Under the pieces are notes generated by a model, which was not told where the DNA came from, made no database searches, and saw nothing but the letters and a program-made list of their open reading frames with translations. The position numbers and the translations under genes were made by a program. DNA of 64,000 nucleotides from Paenibacillus ginsengarvi (GTDB taxonomy: Bacteria; Bacillota; Bacilli; Paenibacillales; NBRC-103111), in NCBI RefSeq assembly GCF_003626695.1, contig NZ_RBAH01000005.1:278666-342665 (forward strand). The letters are read 5' to 3'. Below, one piece after another: positions 18,601 through 27,486 of the stretch (position 1 is its first letter; every line of letters begins with the position of its first letter).

Positions 18601-19791
18601 ATGAGACGGATGGCGTCACTTCATCTTTGCCTTCTGCTGTTGGCTCTGTTTTTGACCGGCTGCTGGAGCCGCCGGGAATTGAACGATTTGGGAATAGCGG
18701 TTGGCCTGAGTATGGATAAAACGGGAGACGAATACGAGATCTCCGTACAAATTGTCGACCCCAGCGAAGTGTCCTCCAAAAAGGGAGGGGCGAGCGGAAG
18801 GGCTCCGGTGACGCTTTATAGCGCTAAAGGCGGTACCGTAGCGGAAGCGGTTCGCCGATTGACCGGAGCGACGCCGCGGAGAACTTATTTTTCGCATATC
18901 CGGATTTTTTTGATATCTGAGGAGCTCGCCAAGGGAGGCATCCGGGAAGCGCTCGATTTCATATCGAGAGATCACGAGTTCCGTACGGACTTTTACATCG
19001 CGATCGCTAGGGGAATGCCGGCGAAACGGCTGCTGGGCGGCATGTCCCACCTGGAAAAAATACCGGCGAGCAAAATTTTCGATACGCTCGAGGTTGCGGA
19101 CAAGGAATGGTCGCCTGTGGTGACCGTGCAGCTCGATGATCTTCTGAGCAGTCTGGCCAAGCAAGGGAAAAATTCGGTGCTCACCAGCTTCCATCTGGAA
19201 GGGGACCGGGTAAAAGGCGGAACGAAGGAAGATATCGAAAGGGTCCAGCCGATTGCGATCGTGCAAATCGGCGAACTCGCCGTATTCAAGGGAGACAGGC
19301 TGGTCGGCTGGCTGAACGAGACGGAGAGCAGAGGGTATACCGACCTGACCGACAAATTGAAGCGAACCGTCATCGGGGTCACCTGTCCGAAGGGCGGTAA
19401 GCTTGCGGTGAATATCATCCGGTCCGATACGAGAGTGAGCGGCCGGATAACAGGCGGCAAGCCGGCGATTACTGTCAAAAGCCGGGCCGAGGCTGACGTT
19501 TCCGATGTAGAATGTTCGATCGATCTGACCAAAATCAAAACGATTACGGAATTGGAGAAGAAAGTCGAAGCTGCAATCCAATCGTATAGCGAAGCATCGA
19601 TAAAAAAAGCGAAGTCGCTCAAATCGGACATTTTCGGTTTTGGCGAGGTATTTCACCGGATGGAGACGGCCTATTGGAATCAGGTCAAGGACGACTGGGA
19701 TCGGCATTTTCCGGACGTACAGGTCGAGCTGGAAGTGGATGTGCAGATCAGGCGTACCGGAACGATCGGCAATACGGTTCCAAATAAATGA
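18601..19791 (+). CDS. spore germinant receptor lipoprotein C (Ger(x)C family)
   Basis: This 396-residue protein has a lipoprotein signal peptide ending LFLTGCWSRRELNDLGIAVG, with the lipidated Cys at about residue 21. The WSRRELN and GLSMDK block after the Cys is characteristic of GerAC/GerKC proteins. Later blocks are TPRRTYFSHIRIFLISEELA and the C-terminal domain with FGEVFHRMETAYW. It is anchored on the outside of the inner spore membrane and acts with subunits A and B. It starts at ATG 18601, 22 bases after the A gene. Confidence 0.93.
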   Translation: MRRMASLHLCLLLLALFLTGCWSRRELNDLGIAVGLSMDKTGDEYEISVQIVDPSEVSSKKGGASGRAPVTLYSAKGGTVAEAVRRLTGATPRRTYFSHIRIFLISEELAKGGIREALDFISRDHEFRTDFYIAIARGMPAKRLLGGMSHLEKIPASKIFDTLEVADKEWSPVVTVQLDDLLSSLAKQGKNSVLTSFHLEGDRVKGGTKEDIERVQPIAIVQIGELAVFKGDRLVGWLNETESRGYTDLTDKLKRTVIGVTCPKGGKLAVNIIRSDTRVSGRITGGKPAITVKSRAEADVSDVECSIDLTKIKTITELEKKVEAAIQSYSEASIKKAKSLKSDIFGFGEVFHRMETAYWNQVKDDWDRHFPDVQVELEVDVQIRRTGTIGNTVPNK

Positions 19792-19805
19792 GAGGAGCGA
19801 TCCGT

Positions 19806-20039
19806 ATGCTTGCGGTATTGGGAATACTCGGGGCAAGCGTCGGCATCATGATAATCGACATGCCCTCGCTTTGGAAAAAAAAGATGAAGAAAGAGCTGTT
19901 CGTATTTATCGTGCTGCTCGTGCTCGGGATGGGCTTATGTATATCGAATGCGCTGCACATCCATATTCCGAACCCCTTGGAGGGGGCGACCACCTTGTTC
20001 AAGCCGCTGAGCGATATTGTTCTACGACTATTCAAGTAA
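19806..20039 (+). CDS. small two-helix membrane protein of the germinant-receptor operon (D-subunit-like)
   Basis: ATG 19788 overlaps the preceding stop, but GAGAGGAG at 19790-19797 favours ATG 19806, giving 77 residues. It has two hydrophobic helices (MLAVLGILGASVGIMIIDMP and ELFVFIVLLVLGMGLCI) joined by a very basic loop (KKKMKK). Small two-helix D proteins occur in some Bacillus germinant-receptor operons (for example GerUD of B. megaterium) and modulate germination rate. Assignment here is by size, topology and position between C and B, not by sequence motif. Confidence 0.75.
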   Translation: MLAVLGILGASVGIMIIDMPSLWKKKMKKELFVFIVLLVLGMGLCISNALHIHIPNPLEGATTLFKPLSDIVLRLFK

Positions 20040-20054
20040 GGCGGGGGCAAAAGG

Positions 20055-21155
20055 ATGAACAGGGAAGAAAAAGTATCCCCTCGTCAATTCACAATATTCA
20101 TGTCGTTATTTACGATGGGGACGGCGATATTGACGGTTCCGTCGAATCAGGCTTCGTACGCGGGCCGGGACGGCTGGCTCGCGACGATGATGGGAGCGGT
20201 ACTGGGATTGCTGCTGGTCTGGCTGTATACGTCGATAGGAAAACGCCATCCCTCCCATTCGCTGGTGCAGCTTAACGAGAAGCTGCTCGGGAAATGGGCG
20301 GGCAAGGCGTTCTCCCTGCTGTTCATTATGCTCCTGTTCATAGGAGGGCCGGCTCCCGTCTTATATTACGTCGGCAATTTCATGACCTCGCAGATGATGC
20401 CGGATACCCCGATCCAGGCTTTTCATATTGCGTTTGCGCTCATTGTCGTCATGGGCGCCCGTCTGGGGCTTGAGGTGCTCGGACGTTCGGCCGAGCTGCT
20501 GTTTCCCAGCTTCCTGCTTCTGTTTATCGTATTCGTTCTGCTGGTGGCTCCGCAGGCCAAAATCGACAATGTGCAGCCCGTGCTGGAATTGGGATTTCGG
20601 CCGATGTGGCCGGCCGTTACTTATTACTTGAGCCTTACCGCTCTGCCGACGGCTACCATGCTTTTGATTTTCCCGTCGCAGATTGATAGGCCTCAGGAGG
20701 CGCGGAAGGCATTTTTTGTCGGATATATGTTCGGTGCGGTTGTCATGATCCTTATTGTGGCCCTTAGCATTCTGGTGCTGGGCTCCGACTTGACGGAAAG
20801 AAACATGTATCCGAGCTATGCTTTGGCCAAAAAAATAAGCGTCGGCCGTTTTCTCGAACGGCTCGAGGCGGTCATGGCGTTTATTTGGTTCATCTCTTTA
20901 TACTTCAAGCTTGTTTTATATTTTTATGCGACTGTAACGGCCTTGGCGCAAATATTCAATATGAAAGAGTACCGCCCCCTCGTCCTGCCCCTCGGCATGA
21001 TTCTGGTCGCGCTGTCCCTCATCGAGTCTCCGAGCAGCGTATACGAGCAGACTTCGGAACTTACATTCTGGGTTCCATTCATGCTGCTCGTCGGGGTTGT
21101 GTATCCGTTATTGCTGCTTGGCCTCTCAGTGATTCGGAAAGCTCGCCGCTCTTAG
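20055..21155 (+). CDS. spore germinant receptor permease subunit B (GerB/GerKB family)
   Basis: The 366-residue integral membrane protein has about ten hydrophobic segments and the family's N-terminal block VSPRQFTIFMSLFTMGTAIL. LPTATMLLIFPSQIDRPQEA and YPSYALAKKISVGRFLERLE are also typical. It belongs to the amino-acid/polyamine/organocation-type superfamily and is thought to bind the germinant. It starts 16 bases after the small D-like gene and is the last gene of the operon, which ends at the terminator immediately downstream. Confidence 0.93.
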   Translation: MNREEKVSPRQFTIFMSLFTMGTAILTVPSNQASYAGRDGWLATMMGAVLGLLLVWLYTSIGKRHPSHSLVQLNEKLLGKWAGKAFSLLFIMLLFIGGPAPVLYYVGNFMTSQMMPDTPIQAFHIAFALIVVMGARLGLEVLGRSAELLFPSFLLLFIVFVLLVAPQAKIDNVQPVLELGFRPMWPAVTYYLSLTALPTATMLLIFPSQIDRPQEARKAFFVGYMFGAVVMILIVALSILVLGSDLTERNMYPSYALAKKISVGRFLERLEAVMAFIWFISLYFKLVLYFYATVTALAQIFNMKEYRPLVLPLGMILVALSLIESPSSVYEQTSELTFWVPFMLLVGVVYPLLLLGLSVIRKARRS

Positions 21156-21185
21156 AGCCGGGGCTCATCTGCCCCGGTTCTTTTT
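21155..21185 (+). terminator. terminator of the germinant-receptor operon
   Basis: GAGCCGGGGC (21155-21164) pairs with GCCCCGGTTC (21171-21180) with one G-U pair, followed by TTTTT. It abuts the stop codon of the B subunit. Confidence 0.85.
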
Positions 21186-21382
21186 GCGCGATAAACGTGC
21201 CACAATCGAAGCTTTCCAATATGCCGTAAATCGTGATACAACTATAATACAGGTTAAGTGAGGGGGAAACGAAAAAAAAGATAACTCCGATCGAAAGAAA
21301 GATCAACATTTTTCCGTCCAAGCTTGGTATAGTTATACTTGGGTAAATTGCGGCTCGATGAGTCGAAAGGGGAGAAACCGTC

Positions 21383-22264
21383 TTGGTATTGAATCGGTTA
21401 GGCATTCTTACGGATGAAGTGTATCCGGATGATTTCGAGAAATCGCTGGATTGGATCGTGGAGCAGGGGCTTGGTCATATCGAAGTTCGCGTCGTTGACG
21501 GCGTAAACGTCTCGAATATGAGCGATGAGCAGGTGGCCGCGGTTCGCGCCAAGATCGATGCAAGAGGATTGTCCGTCACGGCCATTGCATCGCCGCTGTA
21601 CAAATGCGCGCTGGACCCGACTCGCAAGGTTGCATCCGGGGACGTATTCGGCCAGGCGGAAGAAAGCGTAGAAGCGCATCACGAGAAGCTGAAGCGCGTA
21701 ATCGCCATCGCCAAGATGCTGGGCGCAGGCAATATCCGTATTTTCTCGTTCTGGCGGGAAGTGGAGCCGGAGCGTCATTTCGACGAGATCGTCGGTCATT
21801 TGAAGCAGGCGGCGGCCGTAGCCGAGCAGGAAGGCGTCATGCTGCTTCAGGAAAATGAACCGTCCTGCAACGGCGGCTTCGCCGAAGAAGTGGGCCATAT
21901 CGTTCGCGCCGTCAATTCGCCGGCAATGAAAGCGCTGTGGGACCCGGGCAATGAAGCATATGGCGGCCGTCCGGCATTTCCGGAAGGGTACGGGTTCATT
22001 AAAGACGTTCTTGCACACGTTCACATTAAAGACGCCTATGTCCTACCGGACGGTTCCTCGCGCTGCGTGCCGGTCGGCTCGGGCAACGTTCCGTTCATCG
22101 CTCAACTGAAGGCGCTGCAAGAAGACGGATACAAAGGCCTGTTTACGATTGAAACGCACTATAAGCCGGAAGGCGGCACGAAGGAAGCAGGTTCGCGCAT
22201 GACACTGGATGCGTTACGCGTGCTTGTGCGGGAAGCTTTTCCTTCCACGGAGGGAACCAAATGA
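21383..22264 (+). CDS. sugar phosphate isomerase/epimerase (xylose-isomerase-like TIM barrel)
   Basis: This 293-residue protein starts at TTG 21383 after AAGGGGAGA. It is an AP-endonuclease-2-type TIM barrel: LDWIVEQGLGHIEVRVVDG, IFSFWREVEPERHF, LQENEPSCNGG, ALWDPGNEAYGG, HVHIKDAYVLPDG and TIETHYKPEGG. The Glu, Asp and His in those blocks are the usual metal ligands. It is the first gene of an operon with an oxidoreductase, a ceramidase-like/NagB fusion and NagA, so it probably isomerises or epimerises an amino-sugar derivative. It shares a four-base ATGA overlap with the next gene. Confidence 0.82.
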   Translation: MVLNRLGILTDEVYPDDFEKSLDWIVEQGLGHIEVRVVDGVNVSNMSDEQVAAVRAKIDARGLSVTAIASPLYKCALDPTRKVASGDVFGQAEESVEAHHEKLKRVIAIAKMLGAGNIRIFSFWREVEPERHFDEIVGHLKQAAAVAEQEGVMLLQENEPSCNGGFAEEVGHIVRAVNSPAMKALWDPGNEAYGGRPAFPEGYGFIKDVLAHVHIKDAYVLPDGSSRCVPVGSGNVPFIAQLKALQEDGYKGLFTIETHYKPEGGTKEAGSRMTLDALRVLVREAFPSTEGTK

Positions 22265-23292
22265 AAACATGGGGATTCGGCATTATCGGCACGGGCTCGA
22301 TCGCGGATTTTCACGCCGCCGCCATTAAGGAACTGGAGCGGGGCAAGCTTGTCGCCGTCGCCAACCGGACGGAGGAGCGGGCGAAAGCGTTCGCCCAGAA
22401 AGAAGATTGCGGCTATTTTACCGATTATAAGGAAATGCTCGCAAGCCCGGATATCGACATCGTCTGCATCACAACCTCGAGCGGCAGCCACGCCTCGATC
22501 GGCCTGGACGTGCTGAATGCGGGCAAACATCTGATCGTCGAGAAGCCGGTCGCCATGAATACGAAGCAATCGCTGGAGCTGATCCGGGCGGCGAAGCAAA
22601 ACGGCGTGACGATGTCGGTCATCTCGCAGCGGCGGTTCGAAGCTCAGCACGTCGCGGTGCGTAACGCTCTGGACAGCGGCGCGCTCGGCAAGCTACTGCT
22701 CGTGGAAGTATCGCTACCGTTCTATCGCGCCCAGTCGTACTACGACAGCGCTGAATGGCGCGGTACGATCGAGCAGGATGGCGGAGCGCTCATGAACCAG
22801 GGCATCCATTCGATCGACCTGCTGCTCTGGTTCGGCGGCATCGTCGATACCGTATACGGCAAAACGGCTACGCAGACGCACCAGATGGAAGCGGAAGATA
22901 TGGGGCTTGCGCTGCTTACATTCAAGAACGGCGCGTTCGGCACGATTATGGCGTCGACGAGCATCCAGCCGGGCTTTGCGGCGGCGATGAACCTGTACGG
23001 CGAGAAAGGCTCGATCAAGCTCGAGGGTTCCGCGATTTCGCATTGGACCGTTCCGGGCATGGAGCCGCCGGATTTGGGCGGCAATACGAACTACGGAGGC
23101 GTCTCCGATCCGCGCAGCATTTCGCATGTGAATCACCGCGTTCAGATGGACAACGTCATCGATGCGATCGAGAGCGGCAAGGAGCTGTATCTCAAAGGCA
23201 TCGACGGCCTGCGCGCCGTTCAGCTCGTCGAAGCGATCTATGAGTCGTCGGCGAAGGGAGAGCCGATCAAGCTGGAAGAGGTGTCCGAATGA
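22261..23292 (+). CDS. Gfo/Idh/MocA-family oxidoreductase
   Basis: The 343-residue protein begins WGFGIIGTGSIADFHAAAIK, a dinucleotide-binding Rossmann motif, and has IVEKPVAMN, where the Lys is the usual catalytic residue of the family. GGALMNQGIHSIDLLLWFGG in the C-terminal domain carries the conserved His. It oxidises or reduces a sugar or cyclitol hydroxyl with NAD(P). It overlaps its neighbours on both sides by four bases, so the whole operon is translationally coupled. Substrate is unknown, but the context points to an amino sugar. Confidence 0.85.
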   Translation: MKTWGFGIIGTGSIADFHAAAIKELERGKLVAVANRTEERAKAFAQKEDCGYFTDYKEMLASPDIDIVCITTSSGSHASIGLDVLNAGKHLIVEKPVAMNTKQSLELIRAAKQNGVTMSVISQRRFEAQHVAVRNALDSGALGKLLLVEVSLPFYRAQSYYDSAEWRGTIEQDGGALMNQGIHSIDLLLWFGGIVDTVYGKTATQTHQMEAEDMGLALLTFKNGAFGTIMASTSIQPGFAAAMNLYGEKGSIKLEGSAISHWTVPGMEPPDLGGNTNYGGVSDPRSISHVNHRVQMDNVIDAIESGKELYLKGIDGLRAVQLVEAIYESSAKGEPIKLEEVSE

Positions 23293-25361
23293 GCGCGGAC
23301 TCCAAACTGCTGCTCGGAACCGCCAAAATCGACATTATGCCGGTTAAGCCGATCCCGCTTGCGGGGTTCGGCAGCCGGAGCGGCCCGTTCGAAGGCGTCA
23401 ATCGCCGGCTGTTCGTTAGAGTGAACGTGCTTGAGCAGGAAGTGGGCGGAGCGAAGCGCCGTCTGCTGATCGCTCAAGGCGACATCATCTGGTGGGGCAG
23501 CGAGCGGATGGAGCATATTCGGGCGACTCTTGCGGAACGTTTCGGCATCGGGCCTTCGGATCTGATACTCAGCGCCCAGCATACACACGGCGGACCCTCG
23601 ACGAGCGAGTCGTTTCTGGAAATTCTCGGCATACCGGATAGCGATTATTTGCAAGCCTTGGACGAAGCGCTGTTCAGCGGCGTCGAGCAGGCGATCGCAG
23701 GACTGGAGCCGGTAACGGCGGAGCGCGGGAAGGGCGAATGCCGCATCGGCATCAACCGGCGCAAAATCGTAAAAGGCAAAATGACGATGGCGCCGAATCC
23801 GGAAGGACTGCTCGACCCGGACGTGAACGTAATCCGTTTCCGCAAGGAAAGCGGCGCTACGAAGGCGGTATTCATTCATTATAGTTGCCATCCGACGACG
23901 ACGAACTCGAACTATGTGACATCGGAATATCCCGGCGTCGCCGCGGAACGGCTCGAAGCTACGATCGGCTGCGGCGCCGTCGTATCGTTTTTGCAGGGCT
24001 GCACGGGCAACATCCGTCCGTCGCTGCACCGCGACGACAGGTTTTACGCCGGCAGCGAGGAGGACGTGGCGCGGCTCGGACGCGCGCTGGCGGACGAGGT
24101 CGAGCGCGTGCTCGGCGGAGAGATGGCGGCGCTTTCGCCGTCGCTGGCGCCAGGGAAGCGTGTCGTTGTCCGGCTTCCGTTTGAGGAACTGCCGACGGTG
24201 GACCAGCTCGAGGCGGCTTTAGCCGAAGGCGGGACGAAGGGACAATGGGCCGCGAAGCTGCGAAGCCACCCGGAGAAGCTGCAGCCGGACATTCCGTTCG
24301 ACCTTACGTATCTGGTTTTGGCGGACGGCTTGTCGTTCCTGGCTATGGACGGGGAAGTCGTGCTCGAATACGGCGACTACATCAAACGGGCGACCGGAGA
24401 CCGGACGCTCGCCATGGGATACAGCAACGGCATGATCGGCTACGTCCCGACGGCGGCGCAAATCACGGAAGGCGGCTACGAGGGCCGGGAATCCGGCATC
24501 TATTTTGCTTTGCCGGCGGCGTTCTCGCCTGTTATCGAGAAGGTCATCAAGAAAGCAATCGACGAATTGATCGGAGACGATGATAAAATGCCCTTGCAAC
24601 CACAGCCTGTCAAGGCGGAATCGGTAGATCAGCTGAAAGTGAACGTATACGCAAACCGCGGCGATTTGGGAGCGGCCGCAGGCCGTGCGGCAGCGGCCAA
24701 AATCAAGGAGCTGCTGGGGACGAAGGACCGCATCCGGATGATTTTCGCCGCCGCTCCGTCGCAAAATGAATTTCTGGAGACGCTTGTCGCCGATGGCGAT
24801 ATCGACTGGTCGCGGATTACAGCTTTCCATATGGACGAATATATCGGGCTGCCGAGCGACGCTCCGCAAAAGTTCAGCCGATTCCTGAGCGAGCGGCTGT
24901 TCGATGTCGTAAAGCCGGGCACGGTGAACTTGATCGACAGCTCCAGCTCGATCGAAGCGGAATGCGCAAGGTATGGAGCTTTGCTGCGCGAAGCGCCGAT
25001 CGATATCGTCTGCCTCGGCATCGGCGAGAACGGCCATATCGCGTTTAACGATCCGCCGGTAGCCGATTTTGCCGATCCCGAGACGATCAAGCCGGTCGAG
25101 CTCGACGACGAATGCCGCCAGCAGCAGGTGAACGACGGCTGTTTCCCGGCATTCGGCGATGTGCCGACTCATGCGCTGACGCTGACGATCCCAACGCTGC
25201 TGTCGGGCTCTTACTTGTACTGTATGGTTCCCGGTCCGACGAAGCGGGCCGCGGTGAACCGCACCTTGAACGGCAGCATCTCGACGGAATGCCCGTCCAC
25301 GGTGCTTCGCCGTCATCCGAACTGTACGTTGTACGTAGACCGCGATTCGTATGGAGCGTGA
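23289..25361 (+). CDS. fusion of a neutral-ceramidase-like domain and glucosamine-6-phosphate deaminase (NagB)
   Basis: One 690-residue frame joins two enzymes. Residues 1-430 resemble the N-terminal domain of neutral/alkaline ceramidases: AGFGSR, SAQHTHGG with His98 and His100, then HYSCHPTTTN with His201, as candidate zinc ligands. QGCTGNIRP (236-244) sits where true ceramidases have a Ser nucleophile, so ceramide is an unlikely substrate. Residues 440-690 are NagB-like: FHMDEYIGLP, GIGENGHIAFNDP and LTIPTLLSG. There is no signal peptide, so it is cytosolic. ATG 24588 (residue 434), with GGAG at 24573, could start a separate NagB-like protein of about 257 residues. The NagB half would turn GlcN-6-P into fructose-6-P and ammonia. 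Confidence 0.8.
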   Translation: MSADSKLLLGTAKIDIMPVKPIPLAGFGSRSGPFEGVNRRLFVRVNVLEQEVGGAKRRLLIAQGDIIWWGSERMEHIRATLAERFGIGPSDLILSAQHTHGGPSTSESFLEILGIPDSDYLQALDEALFSGVEQAIAGLEPVTAERGKGECRIGINRRKIVKGKMTMAPNPEGLLDPDVNVIRFRKESGATKAVFIHYSCHPTTTNSNYVTSEYPGVAAERLEATIGCGAVVSFLQGCTGNIRPSLHRDDRFYAGSEEDVARLGRALADEVERVLGGEMAALSPSLAPGKRVVVRLPFEELPTVDQLEAALAEGGTKGQWAAKLRSHPEKLQPDIPFDLTYLVLADGLSFLAMDGEVVLEYGDYIKRATGDRTLAMGYSNGMIGYVPTAAQITEGGYEGRESGIYFALPAAFSPVIEKVIKKAIDELIGDDDKMPLQPQPVKAESVDQLKVNVYANRGDLGAAAGRAAAAKIKELLGTKDRIRMIFAAAPSQNEFLETLVADGDIDWSRITAFHMDEYIGLPSDAPQKFSRFLSERLFDVVKPGTVNLIDSSSSIEAECARYGALLREAPIDIVCLGIGENGHIAFNDPPVADFADPETIKPVELDDECRQQQVNDGCFPAFGDVPTHALTLTIPTLLSGSYLYCMVPGPTKRAAVNRTLNGSISTECPSTVLRRHPNCTLYVDRDSYGA

Positions 25362-25365
25362 GAAG

Positions 25366-26556
25366 ATGAACGGTAGCGGAAACGCAAGCGGATTTTCGAT
25401 GCTGGAAGGAAAGCATTATGCCACCGGCAAGCCGGTGCGCGTGCTCATTCGCGACGGAGTCATAGCCGGCGTGGAAGCGCTCGATTATACCCACGCCGAG
25501 GAGCTTCCCTGGATTGCTCCGGGCCTCGTCGATCTGCAAATCAACGGTTACGCGGGCGACGATTTCAATACACTGCCGTTCGATACCGATATGGTCGTAA
25601 GAGCGAGTCAGGGGCTGTGGGGCGAAGGCGTCACGTCGTACTACCCGACGGTCATTACGAACTCGCCCGAGGCCATCGAAGAGGCAGTCGGCATTATCGC
25701 CAGCGCGTGCGACCACGATGCCCGGACGAATCGTTCGGTTGCGGGCATTCACGTCGAAGGCCCGTTTATCTCGCCGGAGGATGGGGCGAGAGGGGCGCAC
25801 AGCCTCGATTATGTGCGAGCTCCCGATTGGGAGATGTTCGAGAAGTGGCAGCGCGCCGCCGGCGGACGTATCCGCATCTTGACGCTGTCGCCGGAATGGC
25901 CGAATAGCGCGGAATTTATCGCAAAATGCAGCGCGAGCGGCGTCACCGTCTCGATCGGCCATACGTCGGCGACGCCGGAGCAGATTCGCGAGGCTGTGCG
26001 CGCCGGTGCGCGCATGTCCACGCATCTCGGCAACGGCGCGCATCTGACGATGCCGCGACATCCGAACTACATCTGGGAGCAGCTCGCACAGGACGATCTG
26101 TGGTCGTGCGTCATCGCCGACGGTTTCCATCTGCCGGAGTCGGTCCTGAAGGTCATCTTCAAGACGAAAGGCGCTCAGGCGCTTATGGTCAGCGACGCCG
26201 TTTATTTGTGCGGCATGCCGTCCGGAGAGTATACGACCCACGTCGGCGGAAAGGTCGTACTGACCGAGGAAGGCCGGCTCTCGCTGGCGAGCAACCCGAA
26301 AATTTTGGCCGGCTCGGCGCAAATGCTGGTGTGGGGCATCGAGCATGTCGTACGTTGCGGCCTCGCCTCTTTGAGCGAGGCTTGGGACATGTCCTCGATT
26401 CGCCCGGCGGCTTTCATGAAGCTGACGGCGGCGCAAGGGATTGCGGACGGAGCCCCTGCCGATCTTGTGCTGTTCGAGCAGGCCGGCGACCGGGTGCGGG
26501 TGCTGGAAACGTATAAGGACGGGGAGCTCGTATACGAACTGGAGGAGACACGATAA
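25366..26556 (+). CDS. nagA: N-acetylglucosamine-6-phosphate deacetylase
   Basis: ATG 25351 overlaps the upstream gene; ATG 25366 is better placed after GGAG (25353-25356), giving 396 residues. The amidohydrolase blocks are GLVDLQINGYAGDDFN, GIHVEGPFISPEDGARGAH, SIGHTSATPEQI, STHLGNGAHLTMPRHPNYIW and VSDAVYLCGM. These contain the metal-binding Glu and His residues and the catalytic Asp. It would remove acetate from GlcNAc-6-P, feeding the NagB half of the preceding fusion. HLGNGAH replaces the more usual HLFNAM, so it may be a divergent subfamily with another N-acyl sugar substrate. Confidence 0.85.
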   Translation: MNGSGNASGFSMLEGKHYATGKPVRVLIRDGVIAGVEALDYTHAEELPWIAPGLVDLQINGYAGDDFNTLPFDTDMVVRASQGLWGEGVTSYYPTVITNSPEAIEEAVGIIASACDHDARTNRSVAGIHVEGPFISPEDGARGAHSLDYVRAPDWEMFEKWQRAAGGRIRILTLSPEWPNSAEFIAKCSASGVTVSIGHTSATPEQIREAVRAGARMSTHLGNGAHLTMPRHPNYIWEQLAQDDLWSCVIADGFHLPESVLKVIFKTKGAQALMVSDAVYLCGMPSGEYTTHVGGKVVLTEEGRLSLASNPKILAGSAQMLVWGIEHVVRCGLASLSEAWDMSSIRPAAFMKLTAAQGIADGAPADLVLFEQAGDRVRVLETYKDGELVYELEETR

Positions 26557-27407
26557 TGAAATTCGCGGCATTCAGCGGCGTTCTGATCGAACATAGCATT
26601 CAAGAGGCGCTCCAGCTTACGAAAAAGCTCGGCTTTGACGGCATCGAGATTGCCGTGCGGGAACCGCATTTGTCGGCGACGACAAGCGCCCCCCGCATCA
26701 AGGAGCTGCGCTCGGTGGCGGACGACCTCGGCCTTGAAATTCCGGTGCTGGCCGGGTATATGGGCGGTTTCTCGACGGGCAGCGATAAGGAGTGCGAGCA
26801 GGCGTTTAGCGATTTCCAGCGCATTCTGGACATTTCCGGCTCGCTTGGTTCCGGTATGATCCGCGTTGGGGCGGGCGGTCCGAACGCTTTCCTGGCGCAG
26901 GACTACCACTACGCCAAAGCGGCCCACTGGCTCCGCAAATGCGCGGTCGAAGCGGCGAAAAGCGGCAAAAGCATCGTGCTTGAAATTCATAATATTTCGC
27001 TCGTCGAAACGGTCGAATCCGGCCTACGCTTGCTGGACATGGTCGGCGAGGACAACGTAGGTCTTATTCACGACGCGGGCAATATGTACATTACCGATAC
27101 CGACTACGGCCGCGATTCGGTAATTGGGCTTGGCAAGCGGATGTTCCACGTTCACGTGAAGGACGAGAAGCGCATTCCTGAGGCGGGGGGACCGGGCACA
27201 TTCGTCAACCGGACGAAGCACGGAAGCGAGAGCTTCATCCAATGCCGTCTCGGCGAAGGGGAAGCCGATCATCAGCCGCTGTTCGACGCGCTGAACGAAA
27301 CGGGCTACTCCGGCTGGGTTACGCTCGAATGTCATGCGCCTTTCCCGGCGTATGAGCGCTTGGAGCACGACCTTGCCAAAGTGAAGCAAATGCTTGGCCG
27401 GGCTTAA
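26556..27407 (+). CDS. sugar phosphate isomerase/epimerase, second copy in operon
   Basis: This 283-residue TIM-barrel protein starts at ATG 26556, sharing one base with the preceding stop. Blocks are KLGFDGIEIAVREPHLS, IVLEIHNISLVE, VGLIHDAGNMYITD, MFHVHVKDEKRIPEAGGPG and GWVTLECHAPF. It is a distinct paralogue of the first gene in the operon, with about the same length. Two isomerases, an oxidoreductase, a deacylase-like fusion and NagA suggest that the substrate needs rearrangement before entering the GlcN-6-P route. The gene ends just before a large terminator. Confidence 0.82.
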   Translation: MKFAAFSGVLIEHSIQEALQLTKKLGFDGIEIAVREPHLSATTSAPRIKELRSVADDLGLEIPVLAGYMGGFSTGSDKECEQAFSDFQRILDISGSLGSGMIRVGAGGPNAFLAQDYHYAKAAHWLRKCAVEAAKSGKSIVLEIHNISLVETVESGLRLLDMVGEDNVGLIHDAGNMYITDTDYGRDSVIGLGKRMFHVHVKDEKRIPEAGGPGTFVNRTKHGSESFIQCRLGEGEADHQPLFDALNETGYSGWVTLECHAPFPAYERLEHDLAKVKQMLGRA

Positions 27408-27417
27408 AAGCCCGTGG

Positions 27418-27486
27418 CGGGAGCACCGCCGGCTATCCAACCGCTTGTTTAAGCGGTGGATAGCCGGTGCGGGCTCCCGTTTTTTT
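27418..27486 (+). terminator. large composite terminator of the amino-sugar operon
   Basis: CGGGAGC (27418-27424) pairs with GCTCCCG (27473-27479). Inside, CCGGCTATCC-AACCGCTT pairs with AAGCGG-TGGATAGCCGG with one bulge and a GTTT loop. A seven-T tract follows. Confidence 0.92.

Noticed and set aside
21186..21382. Possible riboswitch upstream of the amino-sugar operon
   Set aside because: There is a TATAAT and a short palindrome (GTATA/TATAC near 21327), but no recognisable riboswitch core such as a glmS or T-box pattern, and no clear -35.
24588..25361. Treating the NagB half as a separate gene
   Set aside because: The frame is continuous with the ceramidase-like half, with no stop. The internal ATG is kept only as a possible second start.
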